A stretch of DNA of 64,000 bases from the NCBI RefSeq assembly GCF_900141935.1, contig NZ_FQYX01000009.1, positions 1 through 64,000 on the forward strand, written 5' to 3'. Of this stretch, positions 9,180-17,924 are shown one piece after another (within the stretch, counting starts at the first letter, position 1; every line of letters begins with the position of its first letter). The translations under genes were made by a program, and so were the position numbers. The notes beneath the pieces were generated by a model that saw only the letters and a list, made by a program, of their open reading frames with translations, did not search any database and was not told the DNA's origin. The DNA is from Arenibacter nanhaiticus. GTDB lineage: Bacteria > Bacteroidota > Bacteroidia > Flavobacteriales > Flavobacteriaceae.

Positions 9180-11594
9180 TTATTTATTTGATTCATTGGT
9201 AAAAAATTGTTCTAAGGCGATCATATCTGGTATTAACACCTGTCTGGCTTTACTACCTTCAAAGGGGCCTACAATACCAGCTGCTTCTAATTGATCTACG
9301 ATTCTTCCGGCCCTATTATAGCCTAATTTTAATTTGCGTTGTATTAATGAGGCAGAACCCTGCTGTGCAATGACAATTACCTCGGCCGCCTCGCGAAACA
9401 TACTGTCCCTATCAGAGATATTGTAATCAATACTTGTGCCAGAATCGTCATTCCCGACATATTCTGGAAGTAAATGAGCATCAGGGTAAGCTCTTTGGGA
9501 GCCTATAAAATCGGTAATCCTATCTACTTCTGGAGTGTCTACAAAGGCACATTGAATCCTGGTCACATCGTTGCCCTGTGTAAAGAGCATATCTCCACGG
9601 CCAATTAGCTGATCGGCGCCCTGAGTATCTAAAATGGTCCTAGAGTCTATCTTAGACGTAACCCTAAAGGCTATCCTTGCCGGGAAGTTGGCCTTAATAA
9701 TACCGGTAATAACATTTACCGATGGTCTTTGGGTGGCAATAATTAAATGAATACCAACAGCCCTTGCCAACTGGGCCAGTCGTGCAATAGGGGTTTCTAC
9801 TTCTTTTCCGGCAGTCATGATTAAATCAGCGAATTCATCTATGACCAAGACAATATAAGGTAAAAATACATGCCCGTCGTTAGGGTTTAATTTTCGGGCC
9901 TTAAACTTTGCATTGTATTCTTTTATATTTCTAACCATTGCAAGCTTAAGAAGCTCGTAACGGTTATCCATTTCTATACAAAGCGAATTAAGGGTGTTGA
10001 TAACCTTGGCATTGTCTGTTATAATGGCTTCTTCCGAATCGGGAAGCTTGGCCAAGAAATGCCTTTCTATTTTATTGAACAAGGTAAGTTCTACCTTTTT
10101 CGGGTCGATAAGAACGAACTTTACTTCGGCCGGGTGTTTTTTGTACAGTAAGGAGGTTAATACCGCGTTCAATCCTACCGATTTACCTTGTCCGGTAGCC
10201 CCTGCCATTAACATATGGGGCATTTTCGCTAAATCTACAACAAAAGTCTCGTTGCTAATTGTTTTTCCAAAGGCAATAGGCAATTGCATTTCGGCCTTTT
10301 GGAATTTGCTGGAAGCAATGACCGAACGCATAGAAACCATGGTAGCGTTCTTATTGGGCACTTCTATACCAATGGTACCCTTTCCTGGAATGGGGGCTAT
10401 GATACGGATCCCTAAAGCCGCCAAGGATAAGGCAATGTCGTCTTCAAGGTTTTTGATCTTGGAAATACGTACTCCTGCATCCGGAACAATTTCATAAAGA
10501 GTAACGGTAGGCCCTATGGTGGCTTTTATTTGCGCGATGCCAATTTTGTAGTTTTTTAAAGTCTCTACAATTTTATTTTTGTTTTCCTCTAATTCTTCCT
10601 GATTGATGGTAATTCCGCCAGTAGTACCGTGGTTGTCCAATAAATCCAGAGAGGGGAACTTGTAATTGCCCAACTCCAAAGTAGGATCGAATTCTCCAAA
10701 ATCCTCCACAAGTTTTTCGGAAATATTGTCTTTTTCTTCCTTTTCCTCAGCTAATTTGGCAACCTCCATAGCAATATTTTCCTCTTCGGCAAGATCTTCC
10801 TCGGGGGCAATTGCTACTTCAAACTGGTCCTCTGCCTTTTTTGGTTGTATAGGAGGAATGTCTTGTTTATGGGTATAGGTGTCTATTATATTTGTGCTCT
10901 CCTCGGTATCTGCGTGCTCTAGTTCAGGGTCTTCTTCAGAATTGGAATCATCTTTAGGTACAGTGTTGGTAGGGGAGGCCTTTGATTTTAACTCTGCGCG
11001 AATAGCTGCTATCTTAGCTTTTAAAAACACCGCTACGACATCTGGACTAAGCTTAAAGAGTCTGACTAAAATAATGGTCAACCCAAATAAGAGCAAAAGA
11101 ATCACACCTAATTTTCCGGTGTAATCTTGCATAAAATCATTCAGTTCGTAGCCTATTAAGCCCCCTAATAAAGGCTGGTTGGGAGCAAAACATCCAAAGG
11201 CAATAGAAAACCATATAATGAGTACCAAGCCCCAAATCCATTTTCGTAACAAACCATTGGCAGGTTTGCTTAAAAACATATGATAACCACTAATAAATAG
11301 GAGGTAGGTGAATATTATAGAAGCTGGTCCAAAGCCCTTATAAATAAAGAAATGGCTGACACTGGCCCCAAACTTGTTCAATAAGTTTTTTGCTAATTCA
11401 TTTCTATTGGCGAATTCGGTAAGTAGACTTTGGTCTTCTTGCCAGGTGAAATAATAAGATACAAAAGAGAAAAACAAAGCAATGCTAAAGAGCATTAACA
11501 AGCTTCCGGTAATAATTTTATTTTGCTTGGATAATTGTATGGTAAAGTCTTTTTTGATTCCCGAAGACCTTGGTTTTTTTGTTTTCTTTGCCAT
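9180..11594 (-). CDS. ftsK: DNA translocase FtsK/SpoIIIE
   Basis: 804 aa. Four N-terminal membrane helices (within about 25-185) are followed by a short acidic linker (about 200-300), a FtsK alpha/beta region and the RecA-like motor. Walker A is ATGQGKS (near 465) and Walker B is VLVIDEFADL (about 585-595). The C-terminal winged-helix gamma domain (QQGSASLIQRKLKLGYNRAGRIVDQLE) reads KOPS-type DNA signals and activates XerCD at dif. FtsK couples chromosome-dimer resolution to septation. The gene is followed directly by lolA. The linker is short compared with E. coli FtsK, as usual in Bacteroidota. Confidence 0.96.
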   Translation of the reverse strand: MAKKTKKPRSSGIKKDFTIQLSKQNKIITGSLLMLFSIALFFSFVSYYFTWQEDQSLLTEFANRNELAKNLLNKFGASVSHFFIYKGFGPASIIFTYLLFISGYHMFLSKPANGLLRKWIWGLVLIIWFSIAFGCFAPNQPLLGGLIGYELNDFMQDYTGKLGVILLLLFGLTIILVRLFKLSPDVVAVFLKAKIAAIRAELKSKASPTNTVPKDDSNSEEDPELEHADTEESTNIIDTYTHKQDIPPIQPKKAEDQFEVAIAPEEDLAEEENIAMEVAKLAEEKEEKDNISEKLVEDFGEFDPTLELGNYKFPSLDLLDNHGTTGGITINQEELEENKNKIVETLKNYKIGIAQIKATIGPTVTLYEIVPDAGVRISKIKNLEDDIALSLAALGIRIIAPIPGKGTIGIEVPNKNATMVSMRSVIASSKFQKAEMQLPIAFGKTISNETFVVDLAKMPHMLMAGATGQGKSVGLNAVLTSLLYKKHPAEVKFVLIDPKKVELTLFNKIERHFLAKLPDSEEAIITDNAKVINTLNSLCIEMDNRYELLKLAMVRNIKEYNAKFKARKLNPNDGHVFLPYIVLVIDEFADLIMTAGKEVETPIARLAQLARAVGIHLIIATQRPSVNVITGIIKANFPARIAFRVTSKIDSRTILDTQGADQLIGRGDMLFTQGNDVTRIQCAFVDTPEVDRITDFIGSQRAYPDAHLLPEYVGNDDSGTSIDYNISDRDSMFREAAEVIVIAQQGSASLIQRKLKLGYNRAGRIVDQLEAAGIVGPFEGSKARQVLIPDMIALEQFFTNESNK

Positions 11595-11803
11595 TAAATC
11601 TTATATTCTTGGAGCTAAATTACAAATTTACACAGGAACTCATTCTAACTTTTTTGATATGCCCTAAAATTCGTTGACCCTCTATTAGGTTAAGCGCTCT
11701 AATTTACTCCTTTCCTAGAATTGCATTGTTTCAACCTACGATTTGATTAAGAACCTTTACTGTATGTTCATGTCTAAGTTAGATGAGGAAGATAGGTTTT
11801 TTT

Positions 11804-12169
11804 TTATAGTAATTTAGGGATATAGATAATAAGTCCCACAATGCTTGCGGCAATAGATACCAACATCACTGCGCCTGCGGAAACATCCTTAATAAAGCCA
11901 ATTTTAGGATCGTGTTCCGGATGAATAAAATCTGCCAGTTTTTCTACGGCCGTATTCATTCCTTCAGTGCCTAATACCATCGCGATAGCGATTGTTTGAA
12001 GCGCCCATTCTATATTGGAAATATTAAAATAAAAACCAGCGGCAGTGACCACTACCGTAATAAAAACTTGAATCTTAATACTAGGTTCGGTTTTTATTAA
12101 AAGTAGTGCTCCCTTCGCTGCAAATCCAACACTTCTAATTCTGTTGACTATAAAACTTTCCTTAGGCAT
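11804..12169 (-). CDS. dgkA: Diacylglycerol kinase (prokaryotic DgkA type)
   Basis: 121 aa, the normal size for the trimeric three-helix membrane kinase that recycles diacylglycerol to phosphatidic acid (or undecaprenol in some bacteria). The signature GTEGMNTAVEKLADFIHPEHDPKIGFIKDVSAGAV region (about 67-100) contains the catalytic Glu and the Asn-Thr-Ala-Val/Glu helix residues. Helices occur at about 35-50, 53-70 and 98-118. Its start overlaps the tpx stop by 8 bp, so both are likely expressed together. Confidence 0.93.
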   Translation of the reverse strand: MPKESFIVNRIRSVGFAAKGALLLIKTEPSIKIQVFITVVVTAAGFYFNISNIEWALQTIAIAMVLGTEGMNTAVEKLADFIHPEHDPKIGFIKDVSAGAVMLVSIAASIVGLIIYIPKLL

Positions 12170-12668
12170 CTATTAACGCTTGCAATGCTGCCTTGTAGTT
12201 TGGCTCGTCTACCGTTTCGGCAACCTGCTCGTTATAAAGGATTACTCCTTCTTCATTTAGAACAACTATAGATCTGGAAAGTAAAGATTTTAATGGTCCA
12301 TCTTTAAATTCTACGCCGTAAGTCTTACCAAAATTACCGTCTTTAAAATCCGATAACATTTCTACGTTCTCTATTCCTTCTGCTCCACAAAAACGGCCTT
12401 GTGCAAACGGAAGGTCTTTAGAAACACATAATACCTTAGTGTTAGGTAATTCTGCTACCACTTTGTTAAACTGTCTAACGGATTGAGCACAGGTACCTGT
12501 ATCTACACTTGGGAATATGTTAAGCACTAGTTTTTTTCCTTTGTAGTCTTCTAAGGTTGCAGCAGAAAGGTCTCCTTTTGTCAATTCAAAATTTGGAGCC
12601 TTATTGCCAATCTCTGGCAAGTCGCCTATAGTATTTAAAGTATTTCCTTTTAATGTTACAATAGCCAT
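12162..12668 (-). CDS. tpx: Thiol peroxidase Tpx
   Basis: 168 aa, exactly the Tpx size. The peroxidatic cysteine is C60 in SVDTGTCAQSVRQFN and the resolving cysteine is C94 in QGRFCGAEGIENV, the same spacing as E. coli Tpx (61/95). The enzyme is an atypical 2-Cys peroxiredoxin that reduces H2O2 and lipid peroxides with thioredoxin. It is upstream of dgkA with an 8-bp overlap, and close to thioredoxin and peroxiredoxin genes, giving an oxidative-defence cluster. Confidence 0.95.
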   Translation of the reverse strand: MAIVTLKGNTLNTIGDLPEIGNKAPNFELTKGDLSAATLEDYKGKKLVLNIFPSVDTGTCAQSVRQFNKVVAELPNTKVLCVSKDLPFAQGRFCGAEGIENVEMLSDFKDGNFGKTYGVEFKDGPLKSLLSRSIVVLNEEGVILYNEQVAETVDEPNYKAALQALIDA

Positions 12669-12736
12669 AAATAAGATTTTTAAATTTTTGGGTGAAAATA
12701 ACGAATATATAGGTGATTTTTAGAATTTGACCACAA

Positions 12737-12778
12737 AAAAAATAGGATCAAAAAAGTATCTTTTATGAGCCTATTTTT
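12737..12778 (-). terminator. Terminator after the thioredoxin/DUF6952 pair
   Basis: AAAATAGG-a-TCA pairs with TGA-g-CCTATTTT around an AT-rich loop with one mismatch. It lies just downstream (minus strand) of the gene ending at 12796. Confidence 0.65.
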
Positions 12779-12795
12779 AAATTTAATGTAAGTCG

Positions 12796-13053
12796 CTATT
12801 TATCAATGGACCCCACAACGCGTTTCATGAAACTGTTTAATGCGTCTTTTTGAGAGCTACCTTCCTTAATGGACTTGTGTACCTCTATGGCACCATACAT
12901 ATTAGAGATCAATTCTCCAATGACATCTAATTCCTCGTCCTTCAACGAAGGGACCTCTGTTAAGGCTTCTAAGGTTTCAATGGTTTCTATTACGAAATCT
13001 TCATCGTTTTCTTCAATGAAGTTAGTCAGGTGTTTAATTACTGGTAATTTCAC
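12796..13053 (-). CDS. Small conserved protein, DUF6952-like
   Basis: 85 aa, acidic and predicted all-helical, without cysteines. From memory it resembles the small DUF6952 proteins that accompany thioredoxin and peroxiredoxin genes in flavobacteria. Its start lies inside the end of the upstream thioredoxin gene (20-bp overlap), so the two are translationally coupled. No biochemical role is known; partnership with the thioredoxin is an inference from synteny. Confidence 0.7.
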   Translation of the reverse strand: MKLPVIKHLTNFIEENDEDFVIETIETLEALTEVPSLKDEELDVIGELISNMYGAIEVHKSIKEGSSQKDALNSFMKRVVGSIDK

Positions 13054-13348
13054 TTATCAAGTCTTTTAGTACATCATATTTGTTCGTTTGAACCTGGTTT
13101 TTGAATTCCCCATCGGTAAAGGTGGCAAAAGTAGGAAGATTGTCTACATTGGCCAGTTTTCTAGATTCAGGGAACTTTTCCGCATCGGCAAGTACAAAGG
13201 TGATGCCCTCATTTTGAGTAGCCTCTTTTTTGAACTTTGGTTTCATGATTCGGCAGTTACCGCACCAAGTAGCAGAAAATTGTACCACTACCTTTGGGTT
13301 TTGGCTGATAATTTCTCTTAAATTGTCGTTTTCCAATTCTAATAACAT
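13034..13348 (-). CDS. Thioredoxin-family protein
   Basis: 104 aa, a single thioredoxin fold without signal peptide, so cytoplasmic. The active site is WCGNC (C29, C32) in FSATWCGNCRIMKP rather than the standard WCGPC; the Pro-to-Asn change and the following Arg are expected to alter redox potential. The cis-Pro loop is NLPTFATF. It is likely a reductant for the neighbouring peroxiredoxins. It overlaps the downstream 85-aa gene by 20 bp. Confidence 0.88.
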   Translation of the reverse strand: MLLELENDNLREIISQNPKVVVQFSATWCGNCRIMKPKFKKEATQNEGITFVLADAEKFPESRKLANVDNLPTFATFTDGEFKNQVQTNKYDVLKDLISEITSN

Positions 13349-13375
13349 ATTCCTCAGTTTTTAAAATTATAATAT

Positions 13376-13414
13376 AAAAAAAGGAGCCAACTATTGTGAT
13401 AAATATTGACTCCT
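13376..13414 (-). terminator. Terminator after the peroxiredoxin gene
   Basis: On the minus strand GGAGTCAA pairs with TTGGCTCC (one wobble pair) and is followed by seven T. It stands between the peroxiredoxin stop and the thioredoxin start, so these are separate transcripts. Confidence 0.75.
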
Positions 13415-13433
13415 CATTTGTGTTGTTGGGTGT

Positions 13434-14078
13434 TTAGTTTGCGTGAGCCGATAGGTAAGAAGCAACCCCTTTTCTGTCAGCGGTCATAGCCTCTTTTCCT
13501 TCTTCCCAGTTAGCAGGACAAACTTCTCCTTTTTCCTGAACGTGAGCGTAAGCGTCTATTAAACGAAGGAATTCGTTTACGTTTCTTCCTAAAGGCATGT
13601 GGTTAATCCCTTCATGGAATACAGTGCCTTCCTCATCAATTAAATAAGTAGCTCTGTATGTTACGTTGTCTCCTTCTACAGTAACAACTCCAGTTTCGTC
13701 ATTGTACTCTTCATTGGTGATGTCTAATATCCCTAAAGTAGATGCTAGGTTTCTGTTGCTGTCTGCCAAAAGCGGGTAAGTAACACCTTCGATTCCTCCG
13801 TTGTCCTTTGCAGTGTTCAGCCATGCAAAATGTACTTCTGCAGTATCACAAGAAGCACCGATAACAATAGTGTTTCTTCTTTCGAACTCTTTTAAAGCTG
13901 CTTGGAAAGCGTGTAATTCTGTTGGGCAAACAAAAGTGAAATCTTTTGGGTACCAAAATAAGATTACTTTCTTGTTGTTTTTTTGTGCTTCTTCTAAAAC
14001 GTTAATTTTAAAAGTGTCTCCTAAATCATTCATAGCATTAACACTAAGATTTGGGAATTTTTTTCCTACTAAAGCCAT
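13434..14078 (-). CDS. 2-Cys peroxiredoxin (AhpC/Prx1 type)
   Basis: 214 aa from ATG 14078; the frame extends to 14111 but the family N-terminus is MALVGKKFPNL. The peroxidatic cysteine is C51 in KDFTFVCPTEL and the C-terminal resolving cysteine is C187 in GEVCPANW, the typical 2-Cys arrangement. It reduces hydroperoxides in the cytoplasm. The likely electron donor is the WCGNC thioredoxin encoded next to it, although a terminator separates the two genes. Confidence 0.94.
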   Translation of the reverse strand: MALVGKKFPNLSVNAMNDLGDTFKINVLEEAQKNNKKVILFWYPKDFTFVCPTELHAFQAALKEFERRNTIVIGASCDTAEVHFAWLNTAKDNGGIEGVTYPLLADSNRNLASTLGILDITNEEYNDETGVVTVEGDNVTYRATYLIDEEGTVFHEGINHMPLGRNVNEFLRLIDAYAHVQEKGEVCPANWEEGKEAMTADRKGVASYLSAHAN

Positions 14079-14347
14079 ATTTATTCTTTTATCAATTAAT
14101 TTCTGATTCAAAAATACTGCTTATTGTCAATGTTAAGTAAGAATGTCGATCTAAAAAACTTATAGTCTTATAGCTAATCTATATGCTGTAAAAAATGAAG
14201 GCTATTGTTCAGGGGATTAGCCGTATTTAGTAGTGTTTTTTAAACTTGGTTCCTTTTTATTGAAAACCGACTGCCTTGGTTTAAGACGAAGGTTTTATTA
14301 TTCTTCCGATTAATTTAGGGGCTCTCCATTAATGGAATGTAGGGGTG

Positions 14348-15844
14348 TTATTTAGCACTCCCTGTTGCGGTAGCCAACATTTTTATTTTAATGCTCAAGG
14401 CAGCAAAAAGCAAGGTCATAAACGGGCTCAGCCAGTTAAATATGGCATAGAAAAAATAATCTGCCACACTAACACCTAATACACCGCTGTGATAGGCTCC
14501 GCAGGTGTTCCATGGAATAAGAACAGAGGTCACGGTACCCGAATCTTCTAAGGTTCTACTTAGGTTTTCTGGAGCAAGTCCTTTGTCTTGATAGGCTTTA
14601 GAAAACATTTTTCCAGGAACGACGATCGCTAAATATTGGTCAGAAGCCGTAATGTTTAAAGCTAAACAACTAGCGACAGTACTGCTGAAAAGACCGAAGG
14701 TAGATTTGGCCATACTTAATAAAGCAGCGCTTATTCTAGATAGTGCGCCAATACCGTCCATAATGCCGCCAAAGACCATGGCGCAAAGAATAAGCCAGAT
14801 GGTACCAAGCATTCCGCCCATTCCTTTAGACGAAAACAAATCCCTTAAAACGGCGTTTTCAGTAGGAATGGAGGTGCTTTGTGTAATTGCTTTTATGACT
14901 CCTTCATAACCAGAACGAAAGGTTAATTCTTTTGCCTCAGTAATCCCTATAACAACTTCTGGTTGAAATATTAAAGCAAACAAGCCGCCTAAAAGAGTGC
15001 CGATTAATAAAGCTAGTAAAGGAGGAGCCTTTTTTAAAATTAATAGCACAACAGCAACAGGAACTAAAAATAACCAGCCGTTAATTTCAAATGTATCGCT
15101 AATAGAGCCTAGAAGGGCTTGAGTGTCGGTTGATCCCGTAGTGTCTATGGTAAAGCCTAAAACAACAAACACCGTCAAGGTGATCAAAATAGTAGGGATT
15201 GTGGTAATAGACATGTATTTAATATGGGAAAACAAATCGCTGCCGGCCATTGCGGCGGCTAAATTAGTGGTGTCGCTAAGAGGCGACATCTTGTCGCCAA
15301 AATAAGCACCAGAAAGGATGGCACCGGCGGTCATTCCTAATGGGATCCCTAAGGCATTCCCAATTCCTATTAAAGCAATACCTACTGTTGCAGAGGTGGT
15401 CCATGAACTTCCTGTGGCTATAGATATGATGGCGCAGATAATAACCGAGGCCATTAAGAAAATTGTCGGATTTAAAATTTGAAGACCGTAATAAATCATG
15501 GTTGGTATAATACCGCTAATCAGCCAAGTGCCCGATAGGGCACCTACCATCAAAAGAATTAGCAGTGCCCCAGTGGTCGATTTTACGTTTTCGGCAACCT
15601 CAGACATCATTTTGGTGTAGGAGACTTTATTGAAAACCCCTACAATAGCAGCCACAGCTCCTCCTAAGAGAAGAATAAACTGATTGGAGCCGCTTAAAGC
15701 ATCGTCCCCAAAAATAAACACGTTATATGCTAACATGGCTACCAGTGCTATCACCGGTATTAAAGCTTCCCAGATACTTAATTCTTTATTCTCTACTATG
15801 TTTTCAGTTTGCGGCTCTAAGGAATTAAGATCTTGATTCTGCAT
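14348..15844 (-). CDS. nhaC: Na+/H+ antiporter, NhaC family
   Basis: 498 aa with about 12 hydrophobic helices after a 25-residue cytoplasmic N-terminus. Family motifs include IATGSSWTTSATVGIALIGIG (about 143-163) and GAILSGAYFGDKMSPLSDTTNLAAA, the conserved Asp/Ser-rich ion-path segment, as well as the C-terminal LIPWNTCGAY. NhaC proteins exchange external protons for internal Na+ or organic substrates (some relatives exchange malate and lactate). A second NhaC-type gene lies at 47084-48403; the two are clearly different paralogues. Confidence 0.92.
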   Translation of the reverse strand: MQNQDLNSLEPQTENIVENKELSIWEALIPVIALVAMLAYNVFIFGDDALSGSNQFILLLGGAVAAIVGVFNKVSYTKMMSEVAENVKSTTGALLILLMVGALSGTWLISGIIPTMIYYGLQILNPTIFLMASVIICAIISIATGSSWTTSATVGIALIGIGNALGIPLGMTAGAILSGAYFGDKMSPLSDTTNLAAAMAGSDLFSHIKYMSITTIPTILITLTVFVVLGFTIDTTGSTDTQALLGSISDTFEINGWLFLVPVAVVLLILKKAPPLLALLIGTLLGGLFALIFQPEVVIGITEAKELTFRSGYEGVIKAITQSTSIPTENAVLRDLFSSKGMGGMLGTIWLILCAMVFGGIMDGIGALSRISAALLSMAKSTFGLFSSTVASCLALNITASDQYLAIVVPGKMFSKAYQDKGLAPENLSRTLEDSGTVTSVLIPWNTCGAYHSGVLGVSVADYFFYAIFNWLSPFMTLLFAALSIKIKMLATATGSAK

Positions 15845-15902
15845 GTATTCTTGATTAGTTAGGCAGTAATATTACAATTTTGACACCTTTTGTGCAAGTG
15901 TT

Positions 15903-17135
15903 TTAAATTTTGTTTAAATGGGTCTTGTCGTTGCTTTTTAGGATCTCTAATTGTAACATGCAGGTTTTTATGGCAGTATAAGTTCTAGAGATGTCGTTGT
16001 CTAAACCTATGGAAAATCGGATCAGGCCATCGGAAAGTCCCATTTCTTTTTGTTCTTCCAAAGGGATTTCTGAGGATGTAGAGGATCCTGGAGCGCTAAA
16101 AAGGGTTTTATAGAACCCTAAACTCACTGCTAAATACCCCAAATGCCTTTTTTGCATTAATTCCATCAGGGCATTGGCGTTTTTCAAGGAACCTGCGTCT
16201 AAGGTCATGATGCCGCCATATCCAAATTCGGCATTGTATTGTTTTTTCATCACCTCGTGTCCAGGGTGCGATTTTAAACCAGGGTACACTACTTTAAGAC
16301 CATCCTTTTCCAAGTTTTCAGCTAAATACAGGGCGTTTTCACTGTGTTTTTTTATCCGTAGATGCAGGGTGCGCATATTTTTGAGGATAGAAGCTGCTCG
16401 TAAACTGTCCAAAGTGCTTCCCAAAAGCATTCCGGCGCCGTTATTGACATCTTTTAGGCTTAGACAAAATTCTTTGGTGCCACAAACAGCCCCCGCAACG
16501 CAATCACTAGTCCCATTGATAAATTTAGTGAGACTATGTATAACAATGTCGGCACCAAAATTAACAGGGGAAATCGATAAAGGAGAGAATGTGTTGTCTA
16601 CCACTAATGGGATATGGTGGTTTTTAGCCAAGCCAGAAAGAGATTCCAGGTCCGCAATTTCTAGCAACGGATTACTTACCGATTCACAATAAATCATTTT
16701 GGTTATAGGTGTTATCGCCTTTGCAACCGCAGAAGTTTTAGTGATATCTACAAAGGAGACCCCGATATTAAATTTTTTCAAAAAATTTTTCATGAAGGCG
16801 TAGGTGCCTCCGTAGATAGTTCTGCTGCTCACAATATGGTCTCCGGCTTCGCAAAGTTGCAAAATGACAGCTGTAATGGCTCCCATGCCGCTAGCGGTAA
16901 CATTAGCGGTCTCCGTGCCTTCCAAAGCCGCTAAGGCTTCTCCTAAATACAGATTAGACGGAGAAGAATGTCTGGAGTATAAATAACAGCCCTCTGTGTT
17001 TCCTTCAAAGGTGTCGAACATAGTTTTTGCCGATAAAAAAGTATAGGTAGATGAATCAGAGATAGACGGATTAACGCCTCCGTATTCGCCAAAATAATGT
17101 AAATCTTGTAAATTGTCAGGTGCTTTGGAATCCAT
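15903..17135 (-). CDS. PLP-dependent Cys/Met metabolism enzyme (methionine gamma-lyase or cystathionine lyase type)
   Basis: 410 aa, fold-type I PLP enzyme of the trans-sulfuration family. YLYSRHSSPSN (51-61) carries the Tyr/Arg that bind the PLP phosphate of the neighbouring subunit, ASGMGAI (81-87) is the phosphate loop, and K204 in HSLTKFINGTSD is the Schiff-base lysine. Sequence alone does not separate methionine gamma-lyase, cystathionine gamma-lyase and O-acetylhomoserine sulfhydrylase. A divergent Lrp/AsnC regulator gene lies 153 bp away, which suggests amino-acid-responsive control and a catabolic role. Confidence 0.88.
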   Translation of the reverse strand: MDSKAPDNLQDLHYFGEYGGVNPSISDSSTYTFLSAKTMFDTFEGNTEGCYLYSRHSSPSNLYLGEALAALEGTETANVTASGMGAITAVILQLCEAGDHIVSSRTIYGGTYAFMKNFLKKFNIGVSFVDITKTSAVAKAITPITKMIYCESVSNPLLEIADLESLSGLAKNHHIPLVVDNTFSPLSISPVNFGADIVIHSLTKFINGTSDCVAGAVCGTKEFCLSLKDVNNGAGMLLGSTLDSLRAASILKNMRTLHLRIKKHSENALYLAENLEKDGLKVVYPGLKSHPGHEVMKKQYNAEFGYGGIMTLDAGSLKNANALMELMQKRHLGYLAVSLGFYKTLFSAPGSSTSSEIPLEEQKEMGLSDGLIRFSIGLDNDISRTYTAIKTCMLQLEILKSNDKTHLNKI

Positions 17136-17288
17136 AATGTTGTTTTAGTTTTTTTAAAATTAAGGATAATCAGGAGATAAATCAATGTAAACCAAATTCT
17201 ATAGAAAATAAAACTATAAATCTGTATATTAGTAGATTGTGGTTTGTTGTTGAATAGGTTTAGAGTTGATTAAACGAAAATATATCAT

Positions 17289-17747
17289 ATGATGTTTGAT
17301 GAGATTGATATTAAATTATTAGGTATGCTGCAAAACAATGCCAAGCTAACGACTAAGGAATACGCAAATAATTTAAGTCTTTCGGTAACAGATGTTTACG
17401 AGCGGATAAAACGATTAGAAAAAACAGGGGTTATAACCAAGTATGTAGCCTTGGTCGATAAGAAAAAGATAAACAAATCGCATGTTGTCATTTGTCATGT
17501 AAAACTAGCACAACACAATAAAGAGTTTTTAATGCAGTTTGAACGGGAGGTTTTAAAACTTAAAGAGGTGGTAGATTGCTATCATATCAGTGGGGATTAC
17601 GACTATATTTTAAAGATATATGTAAGTGATATGGAAGCGTATCGGGAATTCATGGTGACAAAGCTTACCACAATCCAGCATATTGGGAGTACACAAAGTG
17701 CTTTTGTTATCAAGGAATTGAAAAATACTACCGCAGTAGCTATATGA
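17289..17747 (+). CDS. Lrp/AsnC-family transcriptional regulator
   Basis: 152 aa. An N-terminal winged helix (about 3-60: DEIDIKLLGMLQNNAKLTTKEYA, then a recognition helix VTDVYERIKRLEKTGVI) is followed by the RAM/ActR ligand-binding domain, including the DYDYILKIYVSDMEAY stretch (about 100-115). These regulators form octamers that sense amino acids. The start could be either of two adjacent ATG codons (17289 or 17292). Divergent orientation from the PLP sulfur-amino-acid enzyme suggests that this is its direct regulator. Confidence 0.92.
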   Translation: MMFDEIDIKLLGMLQNNAKLTTKEYANNLSLSVTDVYERIKRLEKTGVITKYVALVDKKKINKSHVVICHVKLAQHNKEFLMQFEREVLKLKEVVDCYHISGDYDYILKIYVSDMEAYREFMVTKLTTIQHIGSTQSAFVIKELKNTTAVAI

Positions 17748-17835
17748 AATTTTTATTGTAATCTGCTTAGATATGTATTGTTTTAAATAAGGAGTTTTTA
17801 AGAATTTATATTTTTCAGTATAAGAAACCGTATTG

Positions 17836-17865
17836 TTGTCAAATAATAAAACATTTGTACTTTTG
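17836..17865 (+). promoter_or_regulatory. Bacteroidota-type promoter of lpd
   Basis: TTG at 17836-17838 is followed after 19 nt by TACTTTTG (17858-17865), matching the TTTG/TAnnTTTG consensus of the Bacteroidota primary sigma factor. The expected transcript start is about 50 nt before the lpd ATG. Confidence 0.7.
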
Positions 17866-17924
17866 CTACGTTAATTATTGCATTAAATTTACCGACACAC
17901 TAATATTCACAATAAAAAAGTAAT

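Noticed and set aside
9994-10497. 167-codon plus-strand frame inside ftsK
   Set aside because: It is antisense to the strongly conserved FtsK motor domain, with no ribosome-binding site and a composition (Ser/Ile-rich) typical of shadow frames.
16174-16692. 172-codon plus-strand frame
   Set aside because: It is antisense to the PLP-dependent sulfur enzyme, which has all catalytic residues.
17136-17288. SAM riboswitch upstream of the sulfur-amino-acid enzyme
   Set aside because: The 153-bp gap shows no multi-helix structure or conserved SAM-aptamer motifs; control by the divergent Lrp-type gene is more likely.
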